Below are positions 7,245-16,270 of a stretch of DNA of 64,000 bases, in pieces. The notes under the pieces were generated by a model. It saw only the letters and a program-made list of their open reading frames with translations. It was not told the DNA's origin and ran no database searches. Numbering within the stretch: position 1 is the first letter of the stretch; each line of letters opens with the position of its first letter. Source of the stretch: Bacteroidota bacterium (lineage in GTDB: Bacteria > Bacteroidota > Bacteroidia > Flavobacteriales_D > Crocinitomicaceae); the NCBI GenBank assembly GCA_016192075.1, contig JACPUU010000016.1, positions 1 through 64,000 on the forward strand, given 5' to 3'. A program made the translations under genes and the position numbers.

Positions 7245-7607
7245 CTATTGGTTGTCAGGCAACAATTTTTTTAAGTCAAGAATCAGTTTATCCGTCAATA
7301 TTCGGGCTTCTGATACCAGTTTTTCCAGGTGCGCACGGTGGGTGGTCTGATCAGCAGTTTGTTCAATTTTCTTAAGTACTGCATGAAGGTTCAGGGCCCC
7401 CATGTGCAGGCAGGGTGTTGCTATTTTATGGGCGTAGGCAGAAACTACCTTAAAATCTTCTTTTTTGAGTGATTGTTCAATTTCATCAAGTCCTGACTGG
7501 GTGGTGTTTATAAAAATACCAATCATTTCTGTCACAAATTTCTCGTCGCCTTCGCTCAGACGCTCTAATTCGTCCAGGTTAAACGCTTTGTCTGCATCAT
7601 TTTCCAT
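7245..7607 (-). CDS. Hpt (histidine phosphotransfer) domain protein
   Basis: A 120-residue, all-helical stand-alone Hpt protein. The phosphorylatable histidine is H60 in AYAHKIATPCLHMGA, followed by the usual leucine-rich helix (VLKKIEQTA). Hpt proteins relay phosphate between receiver domains, so this one is a likely intermediate between the hybrid kinase at 11492 and one or more local receivers. It lies 39 bp before the sigma-54 activator gene and 133 bp after the receiver gene at 7741, with a palindrome in that gap. Confidence 0.85.
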   Translation of the reverse strand: MENDADKAFNLDELERLSEGDEKFVTEMIGIFINTTQSGLDEIEQSLKKEDFKVVSAYAHKIATPCLHMGALNLHAVLKKIEQTADQTTHRAHLEKLVSEARILTDKLILDLKKLLPDNQ

Positions 7608-7664
7608 AACATCGTCGGGGGTTTATGAATAGATTCAGATAATCTCAGTATGCAGTGAACGATT

Positions 7665-7683
7665 TATCAGTATAGTACTGATA
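7665..7683. promoter_or_regulatory. Perfect palindrome upstream of the Hpt gene
   Basis: TATCAGTA-TAG-TACTGATA, arms of 8 bp with a 3-bp centre, 57 bp before the Hpt start. Its size and symmetry suit an operator bound by a dimeric regulator. It could also fold as a small hairpin. No known regulator family was matched. Confidence 0.45.
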
Positions 7684-7740
7684 TTTATTTACTTAGGACA
7701 TGTGGTATTCCTTTAAAGTTACGGCCAATTAATCAAAAAG

Positions 7741-8442
7741 TCAAGTTTGTCCGCAACTTTCTTTTACAATATTCTCTACCACACTGCAACTGTTAAAGAA
7801 TGCCTGGCGGTCTTTCAGAATAAAATGATAGGCGCCCTGATCCAATGTCTGATAACAGGTTTTTGCGTTTCTGATCTGTGAGATAACAATGACTTTGCAG
7901 TGTCTGCATTTTTCTTTAATAGCTTCGAGCATTTTCAGCGCATTCATACTATCACCCAGGTAATAGTCAAGAATGGCAATGTCTGTTTCTTCTTTCAGAT
8001 TCCGTAAACAGTCATACGCACTGGTATATGAATTAATTTCAAAACTACATCCCCTTTCAGATGCCAGATCTTCTGTAAATCTTTTGAGTTGGCGGGTGAG
8101 CATGTTGTTGTAAAATTCATTGTCATCCAGCACAACTATTTTAAAGTGCCGTTTCAAAGTTTCCATGGTGTCCTTTTTTGGTTTTTTGTGTTTGCGTCCT
8201 TTTTTTTCAGGAATCGCTTCCTGCTCAATAAATGCAGCAAATTCTCTTCCTGAACTTTTTGTCTTTTGCAGATGGTGGCCGGGGCCGGGTGGAATAATAA
8301 AATTATCCATACAATCCACGCCAATTGTCTTGAGGCAATAAGACAGCGGTTCAGTCACGGTTACCTGAAATTTTTTAAAAACAAGGTACGTGTTGTGTAA
8401 TGGATGCGTAGCCCCCCGGGGCATAATGTGCCTGGTCTTCAT
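7741..8442 (-). CDS. Stand-alone receiver protein with N-terminal extension
   Basis: The open frame gives 233 residues. The receiver starts at residue 93 (METLKRHFKIVVLDD) and aligns end to end with the receiver at 4448. Numbering from residue 93, it has D14-D15, phosphoacceptor D67 (AILDYYLGD), S96, K118 and a CRHC motif at 87-90. The first 92 residues have no known domain and include PPGPGHHL and a very basic KKGRKHKKPKK stretch just before the receiver. They have no stop codon and look like normal coding sequence, so the ATG at 8442 is listed. The ATG at 8166 would give a receiver-only protein matching its paralogue and cannot be excluded. Confidence 0.72.
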   Translation of the reverse strand: MKTRHIMPRGATHPLHNTYLVFKKFQVTVTEPLSYCLKTIGVDCMDNFIIPPGPGHHLQKTKSSGREFAAFIEQEAIPEKKGRKHKKPKKDTMETLKRHFKIVVLDDNEFYNNMLTRQLKRFTEDLASERGCSFEINSYTSAYDCLRNLKEETDIAILDYYLGDSMNALKMLEAIKEKCRHCKVIVISQIRNAKTCYQTLDQGAYHFILKDRQAFFNSCSVVENIVKESCGQT

Positions 8443-8475
8443 AAACTATTGCATTGAAAAAAACAATTTTACAGG

Positions 8476-8491
8476 CCCAAATACTGTGCCT
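8476..8491 (-). promoter_or_regulatory. Weak sigma-54-like element before the receiver gene
   Basis: The minus strand reads AGGCACAGTATTTGGG: a good -24 part (GGCACA) and a TTG at the right distance, but GG instead of the required GC at -12. It lies about 34 bp before the ATG at 8442. It may be inactive or chance. Confidence 0.25.
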
Positions 8492-8603
8492 TGCGGTGCC
8501 TGAAAAACGGGTGATTTGAAAACTCCTGATGCCAGCGGGTTGTGGCATTTATCACGTAAAAACAGTAAATCACAGGCTTTTTCATTTTGAAAAAGAAATG
8601 GTC

Positions 8604-8666
8604 AAAAAAAGAGAGCCCGGCCTGTTATTTCTGTGTTTTTAGTTGCAGAAGCAGAAAGCCGGACTC
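8604..8666 (-). terminator. Rho-independent terminator of the Usp operon
   Basis: On the minus strand a GC-rich stem (GAGTCCGGC at 8666-8658 pairing with GCCGGGCTC at 8621-8613, one mismatch) encloses an inner TTTCTG/CAGAAA pair. The outer stem is followed by seven T residues at 8610-8604. It begins about 60 bases after the stop of the UspA gene at 8725. Confidence 0.85.
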
Positions 8667-8724
8667 CCTTATTTACCTCGCGTCGATTTTCGTTTTTCCG
8701 TATTCCCCAAAGGGCCGGCTCCGG

Positions 8725-9549
8725 TTAATGAATTGCCAGAATCGGCAGTTTGGAATGGAAAGTCAGGCTTCGGGTAACGCTGTTATTGAACAGGTAATAG
8801 AATGGATTGTGTTTTTGCGGACTAAGCATAATCAAATCGGTTGGATTATTTTTGAAATAATCTTCCAGTTCACGCACGGCATCAATACCATCAATATAAA
8901 CGGTGCTGTGAATGAGGTTGTTGAATTGCAGTTCCTGCTGTACATGGTGCGCCATTTTGTAAGAAACATCTACAGCTGAAAGGTCGCCCACATTTACAAT
9001 TTCAAGGTTGGCATGAAATACCTGGCAAAAGAGTTTTGCTTTATATAAAAGTTCAGCCTGACCACTTTGTTCAAGATCACAGGCAAACGAAATGCGCCGT
9101 ATGGGTTTGTATGAAACTTCAGACGGAATAATAAATGTTGGAATGGTTTGGTTTCGGGCTATGGTAAGTGCAGTGCCGCCTATGAAACGTTCTTTCAGCG
9201 GGCCTGCTTCACCAAAAACGCCCATCACAATAATGTCAGCCTTGGCAGTTTGGGCGGTGTTGGTGATGATTTCAAATTCTGATCCTATTCCGGAAACGCA
9301 TTCAATGGCAAGCCCGGTACCGTGTTTTTTCAGAAGCCGCTCTTTCAGGTTCTGAAGAGACTCCTGTGACATGGCATACATTTGTGAAATGGTTTCCTGT
9401 GAAAACGGAACATCGTAAGATACTGACATTAATGAACAGGCGTTTACCAGAACCATGCGGGCGCCAAAAAAATGGGCCAGCCCCGCTGCATATTCTGCTG
9501 AATTTTCTGCAGCGGCTGAAAAATCGGTAGGAACAATAATTGTTTTCAT
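8725..9549 (-). CDS. Tandem universal stress protein (UspA-UspA)
   Basis: A 274-residue protein with two Usp domains. The first (1-142) starts with KTIIVPTDFS and ends with PTFIIPS. The second (about 148-274) starts at IRRISFACD and ends with LPILAIH. The first domain keeps a Gly-containing loop (ERFIGGTALTIARN) near the nucleotide-binding position; the second lacks the classic GxxG-N9-GS motif, so it may have lost nucleotide binding. Cytoplasmic. It follows the GNAT-nitrilase gene by 23 bp and ends in a strong terminator, so the two form one operon. Usp proteins of this double type are common in Bacteroidota under starvation or low oxygen; that role is inferred. Confidence 0.9.
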   Translation of the reverse strand: MKTIIVPTDFSAAAENSAEYAAGLAHFFGARMVLVNACSLMSVSYDVPFSQETISQMYAMSQESLQNLKERLLKKHGTGLAIECVSGIGSEFEIITNTAQTAKADIIVMGVFGEAGPLKERFIGGTALTIARNQTIPTFIIPSEVSYKPIRRISFACDLEQSGQAELLYKAKLFCQVFHANLEIVNVGDLSAVDVSYKMAHHVQQELQFNNLIHSTVYIDGIDAVRELEDYFKNNPTDLIMLSPQKHNPFYYLFNNSVTRSLTFHSKLPILAIH

Positions 9550-9572
9550 AACGCGGAAGTTTTAGTTACTAA

Positions 9573-11225
9573 TTAATCATTCAGGATACTTGGATTGAGA
9601 AAATTGAAAATGGTTACTGTTTGAGGGTCTCTTTTTTCTGGTTTTATGCGACCCTGAAGTTCTTTCTTTTTCAGTTCATACAAGTCTGTCCGCCGGTCCA
9701 TCAGGTTGCGCACGCTGCCCTGTAATCTTAATTTTTTTAACAGGTCAAGCTGCACATCAACAATCAGAACTGTTTCAGAATTTGGCGTAGCTTCAGCTTT
9801 TATTCCATTGGTCGGGAACGAAAAATCAGAGGGTGTATAAACAGCCGATTGCGCATATTGAATATCCATGTTATGCACTTTTGGCAAATTTCCAACACCA
9901 CCGGCAATGGCGACGAAACATTCATTTTCAATAGCTCTTGCCTGTGCACAGGTTTTAACGCGGGTGAATGCGTTTTGCGTGTCTGTCAGAAACGGAACAA
10001 AGAGAATTTCCATTCCTTCAAGCGCAAGTAAACGGGCCAACTCCGGAAACTCAACATCGTAACAAACCAGGATTCCGATTTTACCTGAATCGGTATCATA
10101 CACTTTGAGTTTATTACCGCCCACAATACCCCAGGAATTTACCTCATTGGGCGTTACATGGATTTTGGTGTACCGTTCAATAGACCCGTCTCTGCGGCAC
10201 AGGTACCCGACGTTATAAAGCTTTCCACCTTTGATAAAAGGCATGCTGCCGGTGATAATATTCACATTATAGGCAATGGCGTAATCAATAAATTTGTCGC
10301 GCAAAACTTCAGTAAAAGAAGCCAGGCTGCGTATTGCTTCAGCTTGTGTCTGGTGATTGAAATCAGCCATCAGCGGAGCCATAAACATTTCAGGAAACAG
10401 GATAAAATCAGAATGGTAACCTGCCACGGTATCCACAAAAAATTCAATTTGCTCACACAAGGCATCCAGGTTATTGAACGAGCGCATTTCCCACTGAACC
10501 AAACCAATGCGGGTGTTGTTTTTTCGCTGACCAACCATGTTTGACGGTTTGGTGTAGAGCACGTTGTGCCATTCCATCAGCGTAGCATGTTCTTTGGATT
10601 CGGCATCACCGGGCATATAATCAACCAGCAGTTTTTTGACATGAAATTCATTGGATAACTGAAACGAAAGTACCTGGTCATGTATCTCTTTCATTTTTAC
10701 TTTCTGAATGTATTCTTTAGGGCTCAGTTCAGATGAATAGTCAGCATAGTTTGGAATGCGGCCGCCAAAAACAATTGATTTCAGATTGAGCCGTTCACAA
10801 AGTTCCTTGCGGGCATCATACAACCTGCGCGCCAGCCTTAATCCGCGGTACTCAGGGTGAACAAAAACCTCAATACCGTAAAGAACATCACCACCGGAGG
10901 TATGCGTTGAAAAGGTAAAATCGCCCGTAATTTGTTTATAGGTGTGATCATCACCAAATGTTTCGTAGTTGACAATGATCGATAATGCTACCCCAACCAC
11001 CCTGTCGTTGAATAAAACAACAATCTGACCTTCGGGAAAAATGCTCAGCAGTAATTTAATGTGGCTTTCAGCCCAAACAGAACCGTGCCATTTTTTATAG
11101 GCCTCGGTCATTGAATCACGTAAACCCATATAATCATCCAGGCGCAGGTTTCTGACTTCAATTTTTTTTGCCTCAGTTACCTGGGGTTTTTTACCGTTCA
11201 ATGGTTTTTTCAGTGTGCGTTGCAT
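9573..11225 (-). CDS. GNAT acetyltransferase-nitrilase (carbon-nitrogen hydrolase) fusion
   Basis: A 550-residue bifunctional protein. Residues about 24-180 form a GNAT domain with the acetyl-CoA loop region VFVHPEYRGLRLARRLYDA. Residues about 237-520 are a nitrilase-superfamily amidohydrolase with the catalytic triad E279 (LFPEM), K354 (YTKIH) and C388 (LVCYDVEFPELA). The fusion is a known arrangement in several phyla, but its substrate is not established; amide hydrolysis linked to acyl transfer is inferred from the domains. The first 20 residues are basic and may be unstructured. It leads the operon with the Usp gene. A sigma-54-like element lies about 65-80 bp upstream. Confidence 0.92.
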   Translation of the reverse strand: MQRTLKKPLNGKKPQVTEAKKIEVRNLRLDDYMGLRDSMTEAYKKWHGSVWAESHIKLLLSIFPEGQIVVLFNDRVVGVALSIIVNYETFGDDHTYKQITGDFTFSTHTSGGDVLYGIEVFVHPEYRGLRLARRLYDARKELCERLNLKSIVFGGRIPNYADYSSELSPKEYIQKVKMKEIHDQVLSFQLSNEFHVKKLLVDYMPGDAESKEHATLMEWHNVLYTKPSNMVGQRKNNTRIGLVQWEMRSFNNLDALCEQIEFFVDTVAGYHSDFILFPEMFMAPLMADFNHQTQAEAIRSLASFTEVLRDKFIDYAIAYNVNIITGSMPFIKGGKLYNVGYLCRRDGSIERYTKIHVTPNEVNSWGIVGGNKLKVYDTDSGKIGILVCYDVEFPELARLLALEGMEILFVPFLTDTQNAFTRVKTCAQARAIENECFVAIAGGVGNLPKVHNMDIQYAQSAVYTPSDFSFPTNGIKAEATPNSETVLIVDVQLDLLKKLRLQGSVRNLMDRRTDLYELKKKELQGRIKPEKRDPQTVTIFNFLNPSILND

Positions 11226-11287
11226 AGGATTGTGTGTTAAGGGTTAAGTAAAAACGAATCATGCCTATGACCGGGTACAAAACATAC

Positions 11288-11303
11288 GGCAAGCACCATG
11301 CCT
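11288..11303 (-). promoter_or_regulatory. Sigma-54-like element before the GNAT-nitrilase/Usp operon
   Basis: The minus strand reads AGGCATGGTGCTTGCC. It has the required GG-N10-GC and a full TTGC at -12, with mismatches at the first, sixth and last consensus positions. Transcription would start about 50 bp before the ATG at 11225. Confidence 0.45.
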
Positions 11304-11491
11304 TGAGTTAGTATGCTTGTTGTCAATTAGTTGTGATTTTGTAAAATACCGTTTGATTCCCGAAATGAGAATCTTTTTTCTTTTTGGAAATCAAATTGAC
11401 AGGAAACCAATGAATGGTTTTTGATGCGCCCTGAAAACTGTTTTTGTGTAATCATCAACTTATTCCTAAACGGAATGAGCATGGATGTTTA

Positions 11492-13915
11492 TTAACGGCT
11501 GGCCTGCAGAATCTGCATCATTTTTGTAAAGAGTGTATTTTCAGTAAACGGTTTTGAAATGTAACCGTTCATGGTAGCTTCACGGCATTTTTCTGCCTCG
11601 CTGGCAAATGCATGTGCTGTTAAAGCAATAATAGGTGTGTTTCTTTTTTTTGGTGAAATGTGATTGCGTATGGTGTGTGTGGTTTCATAGCCATCCATTT
11701 CGGGCAGTTGAATATCCATCAGTATAAGATCGAATTTTTTCTGCCGGGCTTTTTTAACGGCTATTTTACCGTTTTCTGCAATGTCTACGACGCATTTCCA
11801 GCGCTCCAGCATTTTGGTGGCAAGCATCTGGTTAAAGGTATTGTCTTCAACCAGCAGAACTTTGGTACCCTTTAACGGAAATTCCAACGAATCTTTCTGT
11901 TGTTTTTTGATTTGATTTCGGGCGACGCGTGCTGATTTTTTAAAGGCCAGGTTAAACACAAAAGTAGTGCCTTTATTTAAAGTGCTTTTTACGGAAATTT
12001 TTCCACCCAGAAGATCAATCAACTGCCTGGTAATGGCCAATCCCAGCCCGGTACCGCCAAATTTACGTGAGGTGTCATCTGAGGCCTGGGTAAAACTTTC
12101 AAAAACCCGTTCAAGACTGTCTGGCGGTATTCCAATACCGGTGTCTGAAACCTCAAACTGCAGTTCTGTTTTGTTTTTGCTGTTTGTAATGGCTGATACC
12201 TTGATTTTTATTTTTCCCTCATTGGTGAACTTAATGGCATTGTCAAGCAGGTTAGTCAGTATCTGGTTCAGCCGGGTTGGATCTCCAACCAGGTTTTCAC
12301 TGACATCGGCATTCAGTCTTACCTGCAGCGCCAGGTTTTTTTCTGTGACTTTTGGCCGCATGAGTTCAACCAGTGTTGCCATGAGCTGTTTCAGGTTGAA
12401 CGGAATGGTTTCAAACGTGATTTTTCCGGAGGCCATTTTGGATATGTCCAGAATGTCATTGATAATTACCAGCAGGTTTTCGCCGGAAGTGTGAATAGCG
12501 TTCAGGTATTGTTTTTGCTCTTCCGGCAGATCTGATTTCAGCATTAAATTGGTAAAGCCTATAATGGCGTTCATGGGTGTACGTATTTCATGACTCATGT
12601 TTGCCAGAAAACGTTCTTTTACTTTAAGTGACTCTTCCAACAACTCCTTGGCTTTATGCAGTTCTTCCAACGCCATGTTCCCGTTTTCAATAGACATTTC
12701 TGCAATGTCATTGGCAAGTATCAATTCCTGTTCGGCCCGTTTTTGTTTGCTGATATCAGAGTCTATGGAAATTATTTTATTCACTTCTCCTTTTTCATCC
12801 AGGATAGGTGTGAGGGATGTAAGCACCCAGTATTGGGTACCGTCTTTTGCAAAATTTTTGTTCTCATACGACAAGGGTTTTTTATCCCGGCGAATGATTT
12901 TGTATAGGTCTGTTTCGGGCGAAAGTCCGGTGTTTTTGCCCCTTCGCAATATTTCGCCGTAGGTTCCTTTTACATCTTCAAGTTTATACCCGGTCAATTT
13001 GGTAAAACCGTCGTTGACCCATTCTATTTTTCCGTCTTTGTTTGCAATTATGACCGCATTGTATGATTTGATAGCCACCATGGCCAGTTGTTCAAGTTCT
13101 TCTTCTTTTTTTCGTACGGTAATATCCTGTTCGGTACCGGCAATGCGTATTGCAGCGTCCTGTTCTGACACGACAAGTTCACCCCGGGTGTGAATTTCAC
13201 GGGTTTTTCCGGTTTGTGTTACAATGCGGTGAAAAAAGTCAAAGGGCTGAAAATTTTTGATGGACTGATCAATTGTTCTGGTTACATTTTCCCGGTCATC
13301 GGGATGAATAAAGTCAATAAATGCATCATACGCTATTTTAAGTTTATCTGACTCTATTTCCAGAATATTGAGCAATTCTTCTGAGGCGGTAATGGTATTT
13401 TCACCCACTACCCATTCCCAGCTTCCAATGTGGGCCAGCTTTTGGGCCTGCGCCAGTTTTTGCTTTTCACGTAAAAGATCGGCAGTCCGTTCTTCCAGTT
13501 TTTTTGTATTCTCTGATAGTTCTTTTAGCAGTTTAAACCGCTGAATGCTATAGTCAATAGAGCGTTTGAGTGCATCAGCACCCAGTTTGCCTTTGATCAG
13601 AAAATCCTGCGCACCCAGTTTAACGGTATTCATTCCGATAAGCTCATCTTCCAACCCTGTAAGTACAATAATCGGTCTTTCCGGAGACGCTGCAAAAACA
13701 GATTTGAATGTGTCGATGCCACTGCTGTCAGGCAAAGACAGGTCAATGACAATAATATCAAAATTGTTGTTTTTAATGTGTTCCAGTCCGGCGCTTAACG
13801 AATCAGCCAGGGTAAGTGAGGCTTTGTGCAGGTACATTTCTTTCAGGTAAATGTAAATCAGCCTGGAATCTGCTGCGTTGTCTTCAATAAGAAGTATGTT
13901 AATTGACTCTTCCAT
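11492..13915 (-). CDS. Hybrid sensor histidine kinase (REC-PAS-PAS-HK-REC)
   Basis: An 807-residue soluble hybrid kinase with no membrane segment. Order: REC (6-125, phosphoacceptor D58), a coiled linker, PAS (about 160-268, ending in a PAC-like TEQDITVRKK), PAS (about 277-395), HisKA with H442 (NMSHEIRTPMNA), HATPase with N-box (N555, N559), G1 DTGIG and G2 GGTGLGL (620-626), and a C-terminal REC (685-800, D734 in LILMDIQLPEMDG). The two receivers mean it can take part in a multistep phosphorelay, with the nearby Hpt proteins as likely partners. It starts 6 bp after the PAS kinase gene, in an operon with the genes to 16720. The signals sensed by the PAS domains are unknown. Confidence 0.95.
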   Translation of the reverse strand: MEESINILLIEDNAADSRLIYIYLKEMYLHKASLTLADSLSAGLEHIKNNNFDIIVIDLSLPDSSGIDTFKSVFAASPERPIIVLTGLEDELIGMNTVKLGAQDFLIKGKLGADALKRSIDYSIQRFKLLKELSENTKKLEERTADLLREKQKLAQAQKLAHIGSWEWVVGENTITASEELLNILEIESDKLKIAYDAFIDFIHPDDRENVTRTIDQSIKNFQPFDFFHRIVTQTGKTREIHTRGELVVSEQDAAIRIAGTEQDITVRKKEEELEQLAMVAIKSYNAVIIANKDGKIEWVNDGFTKLTGYKLEDVKGTYGEILRRGKNTGLSPETDLYKIIRRDKKPLSYENKNFAKDGTQYWVLTSLTPILDEKGEVNKIISIDSDISKQKRAEQELILANDIAEMSIENGNMALEELHKAKELLEESLKVKERFLANMSHEIRTPMNAIIGFTNLMLKSDLPEEQKQYLNAIHTSGENLLVIINDILDISKMASGKITFETIPFNLKQLMATLVELMRPKVTEKNLALQVRLNADVSENLVGDPTRLNQILTNLLDNAIKFTNEGKIKIKVSAITNSKNKTELQFEVSDTGIGIPPDSLERVFESFTQASDDTSRKFGGTGLGLAITRQLIDLLGGKISVKSTLNKGTTFVFNLAFKKSARVARNQIKKQQKDSLEFPLKGTKVLLVEDNTFNQMLATKMLERWKCVVDIAENGKIAVKKARQKKFDLILMDIQLPEMDGYETTHTIRNHISPKKRNTPIIALTAHAFASEAEKCREATMNGYISKPFTENTLFTKMMQILQASR

Positions 13916-13921
13916 AATTCG

Positions 13922-15778
13922 CTAATTTATCTTGATTGTAAACTGGAAAACAGAACCCTTATTGAGATCTGATTCTACCCATATTGTTCCGCCGTGCCGC
14001 TCCACTATTTTTTTGCAAATAGCTAGTCCTATGCCGGTTCCCGGATATTTATCTTTTGAATGAAGGCGCTGAAAAATGATAAAGATCTTTTCACAATACT
14101 CTTTTTTAATTCCAATGCCGTTATCAGAAACTGAAAAATGATAAAAATTATTTTTCTTTTTGCAGGAGATATGAATTTCAGGCGGGGCTTGCCGGCGGAA
14201 TTTAATGGCGTTTGCAATCAGGTTCAAAAACAACTGGCCAATAAGAATTTTGTCGCCGTAAATGACGGGTAATTTGTCCCAGGTAATTTTTGCATGGGAA
14301 TCGTTTATGGAGAGTTCAAGGTCTTTGATTACTTCGTCCAGGGTATCATCCAGATCAATGTGTTCAAAGGGTTTGACACGATTGATGCGTGAGTATTCCA
14401 GCAGGCTGTAAATGAGTGTCTGCATTCTCCGGGCTCCGTCAACGGCAAAGTTGATAAAATCATGTGCGTCCTGGTCGAGTTTATCTTTGTAGTGTTTTTC
14501 CAGCAGCTGCACATAGCTGGTTATCATACGCAGTGGTTCCTGCAGGTCATGTGATGCGACATAGGCAAATTGTTCCAGTTCGGTGTTGGAACGTTCCAGC
14601 TCTTCTGATTTCTGAATAATTTCTTCTTCCACCCGGCGGCGTTCTGAAAGATCACGGGTGATTTTTACAAAACCCTTAAGCTCTTCATTGCTGTCAGTAA
14701 GTTTTGTAATGGTCACATCAGCCCAGAAACGGCTTTTGTCTTTGCGTATGCGCCATCCGGTGCCATTATATTTTCCGTTCTTCCGGGCTTCATCCAGTAT
14801 TTTTTCAGGAACGTGTTCGTTTTTTTCTTCGTCTGTATAAAACATTGAAAAATTTTTTCCAATAACTTCTTGTTCATTGTACCCTTTGATTTTTTTTGCT
14901 CCTTTGTTCCAGGATAAAATTGTACCTGAAGGATCAAGCATGATAATGGCATAGTCTACGATTTCATTGACTAAAAGATAGTAGCGCGTTTCACTTTCGC
15001 GAAGCTCTTCTTTGGTTTTTCGCAACTGTGTCAGGTCACGGTTAACGCCCAGGTAACCAATGGCATTTCCGTGCACATCTTTTAGAATGGAGGTTGAATT
15101 GTGAACGATCATTTTTTCCTTGCGCGAGGTAGATTGAATCAGTTCACCGCTCCAAATTCCGGCGCCATTTAGCTGACGTGTTGCCTGTTTGGAACTGTAT
15201 GGAAAAGGATGTTCAGAGGTAATAATTTCAGATGCGCGTTTGCCAATTACTTCGCTTCTTGTAAAACCATACATGAGTTCGGCTGCCGAGTTCCACTCAG
15301 TTATTCTGAAAGCTGAATCAACCGCAATAATGGCGTCGGGAGCATTGTCAAAAAGGGCCTGAATTTTTTCTTTATTTTCAGTAAGTAAGTGGTTGGAAAA
15401 CCGCAACTCTTCTGCGTATTTTTTTTGCGTTTCAAAGGAATATTCCAGTTCTTCACCCAGGGCATTCAGTCCGGCAGAAAGTGCGTCAATTTCATCACCA
15501 TTGCCAGACAGGGTTGCTTTTTTTGAAAAATCGGCGATGGCATAATCCAACAGCAGGTCCATCAGTTGGGCAAGGCGTTTTTTGTCTGAGTTTAGTTTTT
15601 CTTCGCGGCTTTCGAGTGTGCGGGTTAATTCAGTTAGCCTGAGTGATATCGCTTCCAGTCCGTCAGAGTCTTTCGAAACAGGTGTTTGCTGTTTGTGATT
15701 AGTGCCAATGAGTTTCTCAATTCGATTAAGAATGGCTTTGACAGATGCTGGTTTATATTTTTCAGGTTTCATTGCCAT
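13922..15778 (-). CDS. PAS-domain sensor histidine kinase (cytoplasmic)
   Basis: About 618 residues from the ATG at 15778; the frame extends two codons further to a TTG, and a further ATG lies at 15772. It has an N-terminal coiled region with a soluble HAMP-like segment (FSKKATLSGNGDEIDALSAG), PAS (about 138-253), PAS (about 263-381), HisKA with H410 (ASHDLQEPLRMI) and a HATPase with DNGIGIK and GTGIGLAICKKIVERHGG. There are no transmembrane segments. The HisKA and HATPase sequences are of the phytochrome-like kinase type often paired with small Rcp1-like receivers, and such a receiver is two genes upstream (16271). The input signal is unknown. Confidence 0.93.
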   Translation of the reverse strand: MAMKPEKYKPASVKAILNRIEKLIGTNHKQQTPVSKDSDGLEAISLRLTELTRTLESREEKLNSDKKRLAQLMDLLLDYAIADFSKKATLSGNGDEIDALSAGLNALGEELEYSFETQKKYAEELRFSNHLLTENKEKIQALFDNAPDAIIAVDSAFRITEWNSAAELMYGFTRSEVIGKRASEIITSEHPFPYSSKQATRQLNGAGIWSGELIQSTSRKEKMIVHNSTSILKDVHGNAIGYLGVNRDLTQLRKTKEELRESETRYYLLVNEIVDYAIIMLDPSGTILSWNKGAKKIKGYNEQEVIGKNFSMFYTDEEKNEHVPEKILDEARKNGKYNGTGWRIRKDKSRFWADVTITKLTDSNEELKGFVKITRDLSERRRVEEEIIQKSEELERSNTELEQFAYVASHDLQEPLRMITSYVQLLEKHYKDKLDQDAHDFINFAVDGARRMQTLIYSLLEYSRINRVKPFEHIDLDDTLDEVIKDLELSINDSHAKITWDKLPVIYGDKILIGQLFLNLIANAIKFRRQAPPEIHISCKKKNNFYHFSVSDNGIGIKKEYCEKIFIIFQRLHSKDKYPGTGIGLAICKKIVERHGGTIWVESDLNKGSVFQFTIKIN

Positions 15779-15861
15779 AAACAACCGGTTGCATTTCTGT
15801 TACATTAAACTCATCCTGTAGCTGGCATACAGGTTCTGTTATCCTGATCTGTTGTCCTTGT

Positions 15862-16254
15862 TCACAGGTATTGTTTTAACCATTCTTTTGCCTTCTCTTC
15901 ATCGGTAAACATGCGGGTAGGGTAAGGCTGCGTTTTTATTCTGAAGAAAATATTTGCAAGCATTTTTCCAAGCGGTGAATCTGAAATCATAGCCAGTGCC
16001 TTTACAAATTTTGGAAATTCATTGGCCGCGTAATCGCGCACTTCTTTTGATGTTTCGGGTGAATTGGTGACATCCATGAGTAAACAAATTTTTTTCCCTT
16101 TAACAAGTTTCATAAATGCTTCAACTGTTTTTTTGGACTGTTCCAGTGATTGTGGTTCGTGCTTTTTTGAGATGGAGCAAAGAATGCCATTTTCATCATA
16201 CCAGAAGCTGGAAGTTTCCCAATGTGTAACGTTTACATTTGTGGGTATTTTCAT
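15862..16254 (-). CDS. Small STAS/SpoIIAA-like protein (DUF7793 type)
   Basis: About 130 residues from the ATG at 16254. A longer frame to a TTG at 16296 would overlap the upstream receiver gene, so the ATG is preferred. The pattern WYDENGILCSI, then VKGKKICLLMDVTN, then PYPTRMFTDEEKAKEWLKQYL is that of small STAS/SpoIIAA-like proteins that sit beside signalling genes in Bacteroidota. These are soluble proteins with no known enzyme activity. The gene lies between an Rcp1-like receiver and a PAS kinase, so a role as partner or modulator of the relay is plausible but inferred. Confidence 0.75.
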   Translation of the reverse strand: MKIPTNVNVTHWETSSFWYDENGILCSISKKHEPQSLEQSKKTVEAFMKLVKGKKICLLMDVTNSPETSKEVRDYAANEFPKFVKALAMISDSPLGKMLANIFFRIKTQPYPTRMFTDEEKAKEWLKQYL

Positions 16255-16270
16255 AATGCGTGTCAGGTTT

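Noticed and set aside
8476-8491. Sigma-54 promoter for the receiver at 7741
   Set aside because: Kept only as a weak feature: the required GC at -12 is GG, so it does not meet the rule.
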